Assembly (NCBI RefSeq): GCF_004799035.1
Contig: NZ_MWIO01000026.1
Location: 1-64,000, forward strand
DNA length: 64,000 nt
Direction of reading: 5' to 3'
DNA from: Rhodanobacter lindaniclasticus
GTDB lineage: Bacteria; Pseudomonadota; Gammaproteobacteria; Xanthomonadales; Rhodanobacteraceae
Positions 37,633 to 44,818 of the stretch are shown in pieces. Under the pieces are notes generated by a model. That model saw only the letters and a program-made list of their open reading frames with translations. It ran no database searches and was not told where the DNA came from. Both the position numbers and the translations under genes were made by a program. Numbering within the stretch: the first letter of the stretch is position 1; each line of letters begins with the position of its first letter.

Positions 37633-37854
37633 ATGACCATACGCCTTGCCGATGCCCTTGCCGCCATCATGGCCTGCGGCCTCGTCACCAGCACCGCGTT
37701 CGCGCAGGACGCGATGAAGATGGACGCCATGAAGGCGGTCGAGATGAAGCATGCTTCGATGAAGCACGATGCGGTGATGAAGAAGGGTGCCGTGAAGAAG
37801 GACGCCACGCAGAAGGAAGCAATGAAGAAGGACGCGATGAGCACCGGCGGCTGA
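37633..37854 (+). CDS. pentapeptide MxKDx-type repeat protein
   Basis: The 73-residue exported protein has a signal peptide (residues 1-25, ending AFAQ), after which the whole chain is built from Met/Lys/Asp repeats: DAMKMDAMKAVEMKHASMKH, then KKGAVKKDATQKEAMKKDAM. This fits the small MxKDx pentapeptide-repeat family. The Met and Lys-Asp periodicity suggests an amphipathic, possibly metal-binding periplasmic peptide; the function is unknown. GAGGAA lies eight bases before the ATG. Confidence 0.8.
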   Translation: MTIRLADALAAIMACGLVTSTAFAQDAMKMDAMKAVEMKHASMKHDAVMKKGAVKKDATQKEAMKKDAMSTGG

Positions 37855-37945
37855 GCGGGCGCCGCCGGCAGGGCGATGCTCCGGCGGTGGCTTCAGTTGG
37901 CGGCGGCAGTGGATACTCAGGCCGTCCTTTCCGCAGGCCACGGAC

Positions 37946-39028
37946 ATGAGTATGTCGTTCGCCAGCCGGCTCGGCATCGAGCATCCCCTGATCCAGGCAC
38001 CGATGGCCGGGTCCACCTCGCCAGCACTGGTGACGGCGGTGTCGAATGCCGGGGCGCTGGGCTCGCTCGGCGCCGGTTACCTGGAGCCGCAGGCGATCCT
38101 CGACCAGGCCGCGCAGATCCGTGCAGTGGGCGACCGGCCGTATGCGATCGGCCTGTTCGTGCTGCCGGACGAGTTCGAGGCCGACATGGCCGCGGTGGCG
38201 AAGGCGCGCGAGCAGCTCGACGCGCTGATGGAGCGCGAAGGCCTGGACGCGCGCACCAGCCTGCCGACGCGCTGGGCGCCACGCTTCTCCGACCAGTTCG
38301 CCGCGCTGTGCGAGGCGCGGCCTGCGGTGGCGAGTTTCGCGTTCGGGGTGATCGCTCCGGCACAACTGCGCGAGTTGCGCCAACGCGACATCTACGTGAT
38401 CGGAACGGCCACCACGGTGGCCGAGGCGCGTGCCTGGGCCGATGCCGGCGCCGACGCGGTGTCCCTGCAGGGCGCCGAGGCCGGCGGTCATCGCGGTACC
38501 TTCCTGCACGAGGCCGAGGACGCGATGATCGGCCTGTTCGCCTTGCTGCCGCTTGCCGTGCGCGCGATGGAGTCGCTTGGCCGGGAGGTGCCGCTGATTG
38601 CCGCCGGCGGCATCATGGATGGTCGCGGCATGCTGGCCGCCGAGGCCCTCGGTGCGGCGGCCAGCCAGCTCGGCACCGCGTTTCTCACCTGCCCGGAATG
38701 CCCGGCAGCAACGGCCTGGAAGCAGGACCTGCCAGGGGTCGAGGCGCACCAGGTCACCACCATCCGCGGTTTCTCCGGCCGCGCCGCCCGCGGTCGACGC
38801 AACCGCTTCGTCGAGGCCATGCCACAGGCGGCGCAGGGCCTGCCGTATCCGGTGCTGAACGCCCTGACCGCGCCGCTGCGCCGCGCCGCGGCGGCAGCCG
38901 GGCGCGGCGACCTGCTCTCCGAATGGTGCGGCCAGGCCGCCGGCCTGGTGCGACCACAACCGGCCGCAGAGCTGGTCGCGCGATTGATGCACGAGTACCG
39001 GCTGGCCAAAAGATCGCTGGCGCGCTGA
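37946..39028 (+). CDS. nitronate monooxygenase / NAD(P)H:flavin oxidoreductase
   Basis: The 360-residue FMN protein has a TIM-barrel fold of the 2-nitropropane dioxygenase family. FMN-site segments are visible: LIQAPMAGSTSPALV near residue 15, GAEAGGHRG (the catalytic His), and PLIAAGGIMDGRGMLAAEALGA. It oxidises nitronates to carbonyl compounds and nitrite, or acts as a quinone/flavin reductase. In-frame ATGs at 37946 and 37952 are both possible. Confidence 0.88.
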   Translation: MSMSFASRLGIEHPLIQAPMAGSTSPALVTAVSNAGALGSLGAGYLEPQAILDQAAQIRAVGDRPYAIGLFVLPDEFEADMAAVAKAREQLDALMEREGLDARTSLPTRWAPRFSDQFAALCEARPAVASFAFGVIAPAQLRELRQRDIYVIGTATTVAEARAWADAGADAVSLQGAEAGGHRGTFLHEAEDAMIGLFALLPLAVRAMESLGREVPLIAAGGIMDGRGMLAAEALGAAASQLGTAFLTCPECPAATAWKQDLPGVEAHQVTTIRGFSGRAARGRRNRFVEAMPQAAQGLPYPVLNALTAPLRRAAAAAGRGDLLSEWCGQAAGLVRPQPAAELVARLMHEYRLAKRSLAR

Positions 39029-39050
39029 CCGCCACCGCCCCGCCGCCGGC

Positions 39051-39082
39051 TTGACTTGCCTTCACGGCTGGGCGGTTATACT
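39051..39082 (+). promoter_or_regulatory. promoter region before rsfS
   Basis: TATACT (39077-39082) is a good -10 box, 48 bases before the TTG start of rsfS. Upstream are TTGACT (39051-39056, 20-base spacing) and TTGCCT (39056-39061, 15-base spacing); neither spacing is ideal, so the -35 is unsure. Confidence 0.45.
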
Positions 39083-39129
39083 GCGGCCGCGCCATTTCGC
39101 GCGGTGATCCTGCATCGAGGCCCATCCTT

Positions 39130-39516
39130 TTGAGCACAGCCCGTAGCACCCCGGCCGTCACCACGGCCACCCTGCGCAAGTGCGTCATCGACGCGCTCGA
39201 AGAACTGAAAGCCAAGGACATCCGCGAGATCGACGTCCGCGGCAAGACCTCCATCGCCGACCTGCTGGTGATCGCCTCCGGCACCTCGGCCCGTCATGTC
39301 AAATCCATCGCCGATGAAGTGGGCAAGTTCGCCAAGAAGGCGGGCGTGATGCCACTGGGCGTGGAAGGCGAAACCGAAGGCGAATGGGTGCTGGTCGATC
39401 TGGGCGACGTGATCGTCCACGTGATGCTGCCGCGCATCCGCGAGTTCTACGGCCTGGAGCGGCTGTGGACGGTGGGTGACCACGGGCACGAAGCCGACGC
39501 CGCGCAAGCCAGCTGA
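39130..39516 (+). CDS. rsfS: ribosome silencing factor RsfS
   Basis: The 128-residue protein binds L14 of the large ribosomal subunit and prevents subunit joining during starvation. It shows the RsfS core: [47 protein letters not shown] and the end [30 protein letters not shown]. The start is a TTG at 39130, with GAGG nine bases upstream. It leads an rsfS-rlmH pair, as in many Gammaproteobacteria, but nadD, which often precedes rsfS, is not here. Confidence 0.95.
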   Translation: MSTARSTPAVTTATLRKCVIDALEELKAKDIREIDVRGKTSIADLLVIASGTSARHVKSIADEVGKFAKKAGVMPLGVEGETEGEWVLVDLGDVIVHVMLPRIREFYGLERLWTVGDHGHEADAAQAS

Positions 39517-39530
39517 GTCGAACCCACGGG

Positions 39531-40001
39531 ATGCGCGCGCGCCTGATCGCGGTCGGTGAACGCATGCCCGGCTGGGTGGCGGAAGGCTTTGCCGAGTACC
39601 GCAAGCGGCTGTCGCACGAGCTGCCGCTGGAACTGGTCGAACTGAAGCCCGGCCTGCGCGGCAAGGGCCGCGACGATGCGCGGGCGATCCAGGATGAGGG
39701 TGCCGCGATACTCGCCGCCTTGCCGCAGGATGTCCACGCGATCGCACTCGATGGCCGCGGCAAGGCCTGGTCCAGCGAGGATCTGGCCGAACAGCTGGCG
39801 GCGTGGCGCATGGGCGGGCGCGACCTCGCCTTCCTGATCGGCGGTCCCGACGGCCACGCGCCCGAAGTCCTGGCGCGCGCCGAGCAGCGCTGGTCGCTGG
39901 GCCCGCTGACCCTGCCGCACATGCTGGTGCGGCTGGTGCTGGCCGAGCAGCTGTATCGTGCATGCAAGATCGCGGCGGGACATCCGTATCATCGCGGGTG
40001 A
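39531..40001 (+). CDS. rlmH: 23S rRNA pseudouridine1915-N3 methyltransferase
   Basis: The 156-residue SPOUT-class enzyme begins MRARLIAVGERMPGWVAEGFAEY and has the SAM-binding knot DLAFLIGGPDGHAPEV and LPHMLVRLVLAEQLYRA near the C-terminus, which ends in GHPYHRG as in other RlmH proteins. It methylates pseudouridine 1915 in helix 69 of 23S rRNA. It follows rsfS by 14 bases and is surely co-transcribed. Confidence 0.97.
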   Translation: MRARLIAVGERMPGWVAEGFAEYRKRLSHELPLELVELKPGLRGKGRDDARAIQDEGAAILAALPQDVHAIALDGRGKAWSSEDLAEQLAAWRMGGRDLAFLIGGPDGHAPEVLARAEQRWSLGPLTLPHMLVRLVLAEQLYRACKIAAGHPYHRG

Positions 40002-40090
40002 CCAGCTTCGCCGCAGCGACACACGGCGGGCCATTCGGGATTTCCGGCATGGCGCGCGCTATCGTCCCTTGAAGCCGAATCCCGAATCCC

Positions 40091-40540
40091 ATGCCAAACC
40101 ACATCCAGCCCGCCACCATCACGGACCTCGACGCCCTGGCGCCGTTGTTCGACGGCTATCGTCAGTTCTACCGCCAGCCGCCCGACCTCCCGCGGGCGCG
40201 GGCGTTTCTCGCCGAGCGCATCGAGCGTGGCGAATCTCTGATCCTGCTGGCGCGCGACGACGACGGAGCAGGGCTGGGTTTCACCCAGCTGTATCCGCTG
40301 TTCTCGTCGGTGCGCGCGGTGCGCACGTGGTTGCTCAACGACTTGTTCGTGGCGCCGTCGGCGCGCCGGCGCGGGGTGGCGGGTGCGCTGTTGCGGACGG
40401 CGGCGGAGCAGGCGCGCGAACGAGGTGCGGCGAGCCTGTCGCTGTCCACGGCGCTGGACAATGCGCCGGCGCAGGCCCTGTACGAATCGCTGGGCTGGCG
40501 GCGCGAATCGGGTTTCTGCGAGTACAGCCTGGGGCTGTGA
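40091..40540 (+). CDS. GNAT N-acetyltransferase
   Basis: The 149-residue protein begins with IQPATITDLDALAPLFDGYRQFY and holds the acetyl-CoA loop APSARRRGVAGALLRTAAEQA around residues 95-115, ending with the LYESLGWRRESGFCEYSL strand of the GNAT fold. It resembles histone-acetyltransferase HPA2-like small enzymes. The acceptor is unknown. It lies between rlmH and maf on the same strand. Confidence 0.87.
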   Translation: MPNHIQPATITDLDALAPLFDGYRQFYRQPPDLPRARAFLAERIERGESLILLARDDDGAGLGFTQLYPLFSSVRAVRTWLLNDLFVAPSARRRGVAGALLRTAAEQARERGAASLSLSTALDNAPAQALYESLGWRRESGFCEYSLGL

Positions 40541-40565
40541 GGCGGTGATGCTGCCGGAACCGTCC

Positions 40566-41132
40566 ATGCTTCATCTCGCTTCCCAGTCGCCGCGCCGTCG
40601 CCAGTTGCTGCAGCAGCTCGGCGTCGAGTTCGCGGTCATCGATGTCGAGGTGGTCGAGTGTCGCGACGCGGCGGAATCGCCGCTGGCGTACGTGCAGCGG
40701 GTGGCGCGCGACAAGGCGCGTGCAGGGCTGGTGTCGCTCGGCGATGGTGCCGTCAACGCCGTGGTGCTGGGCGCAGACACCGAGGTGGTGCTCGATGGCG
40801 AGGTATTCGGCAAGCCGCGTGACGCGCAGGATGCGGCCGCCATGCTGGCTCGCCTGGCCGGGCGCACGCATGAGGTCATCTCGGCGCTGTGGCTGGTGTC
40901 GAGCCGGCGCGAACTGGCGGCGGTCAGCGTGTCGCAGGTGCGCTTCGCGGCACTGGATGCGGCGACCATCGCCGCCTATGTCGACACCGGCGAGCCGTTC
41001 GGCAAGGCGGGTGGCTACGCGATCCAGGGTCACGGCGCGGCCCTGGTCGAACACCTGGCCGGCAGCTATTCCGGCGTGATGGGTCTGCCCTTGTTCGAGA
41101 CCGCACAGGCCCTGCGCAAGTTTGCGGATTGA
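40566..41132 (+). CDS. maf: Maf-family nucleotide pyrophosphatase
   Basis: The 188-residue housecleaning enzyme hydrolyses non-canonical or methylated nucleoside triphosphates to monophosphates. The typical start LHLASQSPRRRQLLQQLG gives the phosphate loop, LGADTEVVLDG the catalytic Asp, and YVDTGEPFGKAGGYAIQGHG the C-terminal signature. The ATG at 40566 matches where the family begins; 40548 would add six residues. The rng gene, which often follows maf in related genomes, is absent here. Confidence 0.93.
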   Translation: MLHLASQSPRRRQLLQQLGVEFAVIDVEVVECRDAAESPLAYVQRVARDKARAGLVSLGDGAVNAVVLGADTEVVLDGEVFGKPRDAQDAAAMLARLAGRTHEVISALWLVSSRRELAAVSVSQVRFAALDAATIAAYVDTGEPFGKAGGYAIQGHGAALVEHLAGSYSGVMGLPLFETAQALRKFAD

Positions 41133-41139
41133 TCGCGGG

Positions 41140-41865
41140 TCAGCCTGCGTGAGCCGCCAGGAACCACGCCGCCGTCGCCAGTGCGTTGTTTGCCGCGTGC
41201 GCCATCACGCCAGGCCAGATCGAGCCCGAACGCAGGCGCAGCCAGGCCAGCGCCATCGCCAGCAGCCACAGGGCGGGCAGCGCGAACACTTGCCAGTCCA
41301 GCCCGGGCAGGTGGGCCAACGCAAAAACCACTGAACTCAGCACCGCGGCGCCGAACCGGCCCCAGCGCGGCTGCAGCGAAGACAGCAGCACGCCGCGGAA
41401 CAGCAGCTCCTCCACCAGCGGTCCCAGGCTCACCACCATCAGCATCAGCGGAATGCGCCAGCCCAGCGGCGTGTTCTCGCCCAGTTGCTGGATGTTCTGG
41501 GTGACCGGGTGTCCCTGCGCCAGCCAGTGCGTCAGCCAGCCGCCGAGCACGGGCGCGAGCAGGCCGATGACCACCGCCAGCGCCAGCAAGCCCAGCCGCG
41601 ACGGACGCACGAAGCCGAAACCCGGCGGCTGCGCCAGCGACCAGAGCCGCGGCGAGCGCCGCCACACCAGCCACAGGATCGTGGCTGCCGCCAGGCCCAG
41701 CGCCAGCATCACCAGCAGCGCCTGCATGCCGGGCTGCTGCAGGGTTTCGCGAATGCGCGCGGTGAAATCGGCCACGTCATGCCAGCCGTGCAGATGGCCG
41801 GTGGCGATGGCAAGCAGGACCACCAGCACGCTGCTGCCGACGGCCTGCAGCGCGAAATAAAGCAC
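41140..41865 (-). CDS. CPBP-family intramembrane metalloprotease
   Basis: At least 241 residues form several membrane helices with the CPBP (Abi/Rce1-like) motif VEELLFRGVLLSSL (EExxxR) and later FALAHLPGLDW and MAHAANNALATA, which supply the zinc-binding residues. It is probably an intramembrane protease or a CAAX-processing-like enzyme. The start is unclear: the first canonical start codon is the GTG at 41865, but the same frame stays open and looks protein-like upstream to about 42000, with no ATG, GTG or TTG before a stop at 42037-42039. The true N-terminus may be longer. Confidence 0.75.
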   Translation of the reverse strand: MLYFALQAVGSSVLVVLLAIATGHLHGWHDVADFTARIRETLQQPGMQALLVMLALGLAAATILWLVWRRSPRLWSLAQPPGFGFVRPSRLGLLALAVVIGLLAPVLGGWLTHWLAQGHPVTQNIQQLGENTPLGWRIPLMLMVVSLGPLVEELLFRGVLLSSLQPRWGRFGAAVLSSVVFALAHLPGLDWQVFALPALWLLAMALAWLRLRSGSIWPGVMAHAANNALATAAWFLAAHAG

Positions 41866-42076
41866 GATCCAACCCAGTGCCGTCCACGGACCGGGAGGCG
41901 CTGGCGGTTTGCGCGGCGGCGTGGCGGTGATGGTCGGGAGGGTGTCGATGGCCGGGAGTTCCTTGCGTAGCTGATCCGTGCCGGGGCACGGGTCATGGCA
42001 GCAAGCTAGCCTGCTGCCGTGATCGCACGCAATCGGTCATCCGGCAGGGCTGGCGCCGACGGCATGGCGTACCATC

Positions 42077-42883
42077 ATGGCAGGACTCGATGCGCAGGGG
42101 CTGGCGATGGCTATCGACTTTGGCAGGACGGCCGACGACTACACGCGTCATCGGGCCGGCTTCCCCGATGCGTTCTTCGAGCGCATCTTCCAGGACGGAA
42201 CGGTGCGTGCGGGGCAGGACGTGCTTGATCTGGGCACGGGCACCGGTACCGTCGCGCGCGGCATGGCCTTGCGCGGATGCACGGTCACCGCGCTGGATCA
42301 TTCCGCGCCGTTGCTGGCGCAGGCCGCCCAACTCGACCGGGCCGCCGGCGTGCAGGTGAAGCAGGTGCGCGCACGGGTCGAAAACGCGGACTTCGCGCCG
42401 GCATCGTTCGATGTGGTCAGCGCCGGACAATGCTGGCACTGGTTCGAGCGCGCGCGCACCGCGGCGCTGGTGCGTCGGTGGCTGCGGCCGGGCGGGCGGG
42501 TGCTGATCGCCCATTTCGACTGGCTGCCCTTGAACGGCAACCTCGTGCAGGATACCGAGCGGCTGATCCTGACCTGCAATCCCGCGTGGACGCTGCACAG
42601 CGGCAGCGGCCTGTATCCGGCCTGGCTGAAGGACGTGGCGGAGGCCGGCTTCACCGACTTGCGCACCTGGTCCTTCGACCTGGACGTTCCCTACAGCCAC
42701 GAGGCGTGGCGCGGCCGGATCCGTGCCAGCGCCGCCATCGGCGCCGTGCTGGATGCCGCCAAGGTCAGGCATTTCGATGCGGAGCTGGCCGCGATGCTGG
42801 CCAGCCGCCATCCGCACGAGCCGCTGGCCGTACCGCACCGGGTCTGGGCCCTGAGCGCGGTGGCACCGGGGCTGCTGGACTGA
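42077..42883 (+). CDS. class I SAM-dependent methyltransferase
   Basis: The 268-residue protein has the Rossmann motif I VLDLGTGTGTVARGMALRG near residue 49 and the later post-motif segment FDVVSAGQCWHWFERAR, as in small-molecule methyltransferases of the UbiE/Methyltransf_11 group. The ATG at 42107 is an alternative start, since the earlier residues are little conserved. The substrate is unknown. It diverges from the CPBP gene. Confidence 0.85.
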   Translation: MAGLDAQGLAMAIDFGRTADDYTRHRAGFPDAFFERIFQDGTVRAGQDVLDLGTGTGTVARGMALRGCTVTALDHSAPLLAQAAQLDRAAGVQVKQVRARVENADFAPASFDVVSAGQCWHWFERARTAALVRRWLRPGGRVLIAHFDWLPLNGNLVQDTERLILTCNPAWTLHSGSGLYPAWLKDVAEAGFTDLRTWSFDLDVPYSHEAWRGRIRASAAIGAVLDAAKVRHFDAELAAMLASRHPHEPLAVPHRVWALSAVAPGLLD

Positions 42884-42894
42884 CGGCAGGCCGG

Positions 42895-43287
42895 TCAGCC
42901 CACCACCATTGCGCGCACCACGCCGATGGCGGCCATCACCAGCAAGGCGATCCAGCCGACTGAGGCCAGCCCGAAACCGGGACCGCGTTTCGCCGGGTCG
43001 GCCATGTAGGCCGCTGCGTACCACACGCGTCCCGCCACCCACACCAGCCCGGCGATGCCGGCCCAGCCGGTGAAGCCGTAATGGGCCGCCAGCCACAGCG
43101 TGGGCAGGAACATCACGGTCTGTTCCAGCGTGTTCATCTGCACGCGGTAGGCCCGTTCGAACATCGGGTGGCCGCTGGTGGCCGGTGCCTTGATCGCGTA
43201 TTTGCCGCGCGCGTGGCCCACCAGCCAGGAGGTGCCGAACAGCAGCAGGATGGTGAGCAGGGTAACCAGGGCGGGCAACTGGGTCAT
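42895..43287 (-). CDS. MAPEG-family membrane protein
   Basis: The 130-residue protein has four hydrophobic helices and the MAPEG pattern: FERAYRVQMNTLEQTVMFLPTLWLAAHYG and AGLVWVAGRVWYAAAYMADPAKRGPGF. These membrane proteins relate to glutathione-dependent eicosanoid and microsomal transferases; bacterial members are poorly defined. It is convergent with the methyltransferase gene at 42077, 11 bases away. Confidence 0.9.
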   Translation of the reverse strand: MTQLPALVTLLTILLLFGTSWLVGHARGKYAIKAPATSGHPMFERAYRVQMNTLEQTVMFLPTLWLAAHYGFTGWAGIAGLVWVAGRVWYAAAYMADPAKRGPGFGLASVGWIALLVMAAIGVVRAMVVG

Positions 43288-43396
43288 GGTGGTCCTCGGG
43301 ATTCGGTATCGGCAGACGCGCGACGCTTGGCGCGGCCACGGGCGTGGCGCTATCGTCGCACGACGGCGTCACCGCACGGCGCCCGGCGAGGACATC

Positions 43397-44254
43397 ATGG
43401 ATTGGCGAAAAGGTGGCAGCAGCAGCAACGTCGAGATCGGCGGCAATGGCGGCGGCGGTCGCTTCGGCGGCGGTGGTGGCCGGATGGGCATCGGCGGCCT
43501 GATCGTGCTGGCGATCCTGGGCTGGGTCTTCTTCAAGAATCCCATGGCCCTGCTCGACCAGGGCGGCAGCGCGCCCTATGCGCCCTCGTCCAGCGCGCCG
43601 GCCCAGGTCGATCCGGAGCAGCAGGCCTTCGTCAGCGCGATCCTGCATTCGACCGAGCAGACCTGGGGCGAGATCTTCCAGGCCAATGGCATGACCTATG
43701 TCGAGCCGAAACTGCACCTGTTCAACGGCGGCGTCAGCACCGGCTGCGGCGGCGCGACCAGCGCGGTGGGGCCGTTCTATTGCCCGACCGACCAGAAGGT
43801 CTACCTCGACCTGGCCTTCTTTCAGCAGTTGCAGGACGAACTGCATTCGTCCGGCGATTTCGCCCGCGCCTACGTGATCGCCCATGAAGTGGGCCATCAC
43901 GTGCAGAAACTCACCGGCGTGTTCGACAAGGTCGACGCGGCGCGTCGCCGCGGTGCACCGATGGACGGTGCCGACGGCCTGTCCGTGCGCCAGGAGCTGC
44001 AGGCCGACTGCTACGCCGGCGTGTGGGCAAACCACAGCCAGCGCGAGTTGAACTGGCTGCAGCCGGGTGACATCGAGGAGGCCCTGAACGCCGCCAGCCA
44101 CATCGGCGACGACGCCCTGCAACAGCAGGCGCAGGGCCGGGTGCGGCCGGACACGTTCACCCACGGCACCTCGGCGCAGCGGGTGAAGTGGTTCAAGGCC
44201 GGCTTCGGCAGCGGCGACGTGAACCGGTGCAACACGTTTGCGGGCGAACCCTGA
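43397..44254 (+). CDS. neutral zinc metallopeptidase (YpfJ family)
   Basis: The 285-residue membrane-anchored protease has a Gly-rich cytoplasmic start, a helix (GIGGLIVLAILGWVFF, 31-46) and a periplasmic domain with the zinc-binding HEVGHH (His163, Glu164, His167) and the third ligand region RQELQADCYAGVW. It matches the YpfJ family throughout (PTDQKVYLDLAFF; DTFTHGTSAQRVKWFKAGF). The substrate is not known. GCGAGG precedes the ATG. Confidence 0.93.
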   Translation: MDWRKGGSSSNVEIGGNGGGGRFGGGGGRMGIGGLIVLAILGWVFFKNPMALLDQGGSAPYAPSSSAPAQVDPEQQAFVSAILHSTEQTWGEIFQANGMTYVEPKLHLFNGGVSTGCGGATSAVGPFYCPTDQKVYLDLAFFQQLQDELHSSGDFARAYVIAHEVGHHVQKLTGVFDKVDAARRRGAPMDGADGLSVRQELQADCYAGVWANHSQRELNWLQPGDIEEALNAASHIGDDALQQQAQGRVRPDTFTHGTSAQRVKWFKAGFGSGDVNRCNTFAGEP

Positions 44255-44272
44255 GCGCGTGTTGAACGCTTC

Positions 44273-44300
44273 GCGCGGCCCGTCGCGCGGCGGGCCGCGC
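44273..44300. terminator. 10-base-pair hairpin after the YpfJ gene
   Basis: GCGCGGCCCG (44273-44282) and CGGGCCGCGC (44291-44300) pair exactly around an eight-base loop, 18 bases after the stop of the metallopeptidase gene. No T-tract follows, so it may be a weak or Rho-assisted terminator. A TAGAAT (44307-44312) next to it could be the -10 box of the following gene. Confidence 0.45.
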
Positions 44301-44365
44301 TGGCTCTAGAATCCGTCCGCTGCGCGCCGAGGGGTGCGCCACGAGCCGCCTCCGGATCCCGTTCG

Positions 44366-44752
44366 ATGCTGCATCCCTGCCTGCGTTGCGGCGCCTGCTG
44401 CGCGTATTTCCGCGTGGCCTTCCACTGGTCGGAGACCGAGCCGTTCCTCGGCGGCAAGGTGCCGCTTGAGCTGACCGAGAAGCTCGACCCGCACCGCGTC
44501 GCGATGCGCGGCACCCATGCCGCACAGCCACGCTGCACCGCCTTGCAGGGTGTGATCGGGGAGGCCGCACGTTGTGGCATCTATCCGCTGCGGCCGTCCG
44601 TATGCCGTGAGGTGCAACCCTCGTGGGAGTCGGGCGCGGCCAGTCCGCAATGCGACAAGGCGCGCCGCGCGCATGGGCTGCCGGTGCTGCAACCGGAGGA
44701 CTGGCTCCATCCCTTCGACGCCGACGAACCGCCGCTGCCGCGCAGCGCGTGA
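44366..44752 (+). CDS. YkgJ-family cysteine-cluster protein
   Basis: The 128-residue protein begins with CLRCGACCAYF, the CxxCxxCC core of the YkgJ family, followed by CxxL-type elements (RCTALQG; ARCGIYPLRPSVCREV). It probably binds an Fe-S cluster or zinc and resembles small proteins related to Fe-S enzyme maturation; the role is unclear. The ATG at 44366 matches where the cluster begins. Confidence 0.85.
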   Translation: MLHPCLRCGACCAYFRVAFHWSETEPFLGGKVPLELTEKLDPHRVAMRGTHAAQPRCTALQGVIGEAARCGIYPLRPSVCREVQPSWESGAASPQCDKARRAHGLPVLQPEDWLHPFDADEPPLPRSA

Positions 44753-44818
44753 CGGCACTGCGCCCTGCCGGTATCCGGGGGGCGCGGAAGCGTCGCCCAC
44801 CGTGGACGTTGCCGCCGG

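Noticed and set aside
40548-40565. Alternative ATG for maf
   Set aside because: Adds six residues before the conserved LHLASQSPRR start; the later ATG fits the family better.
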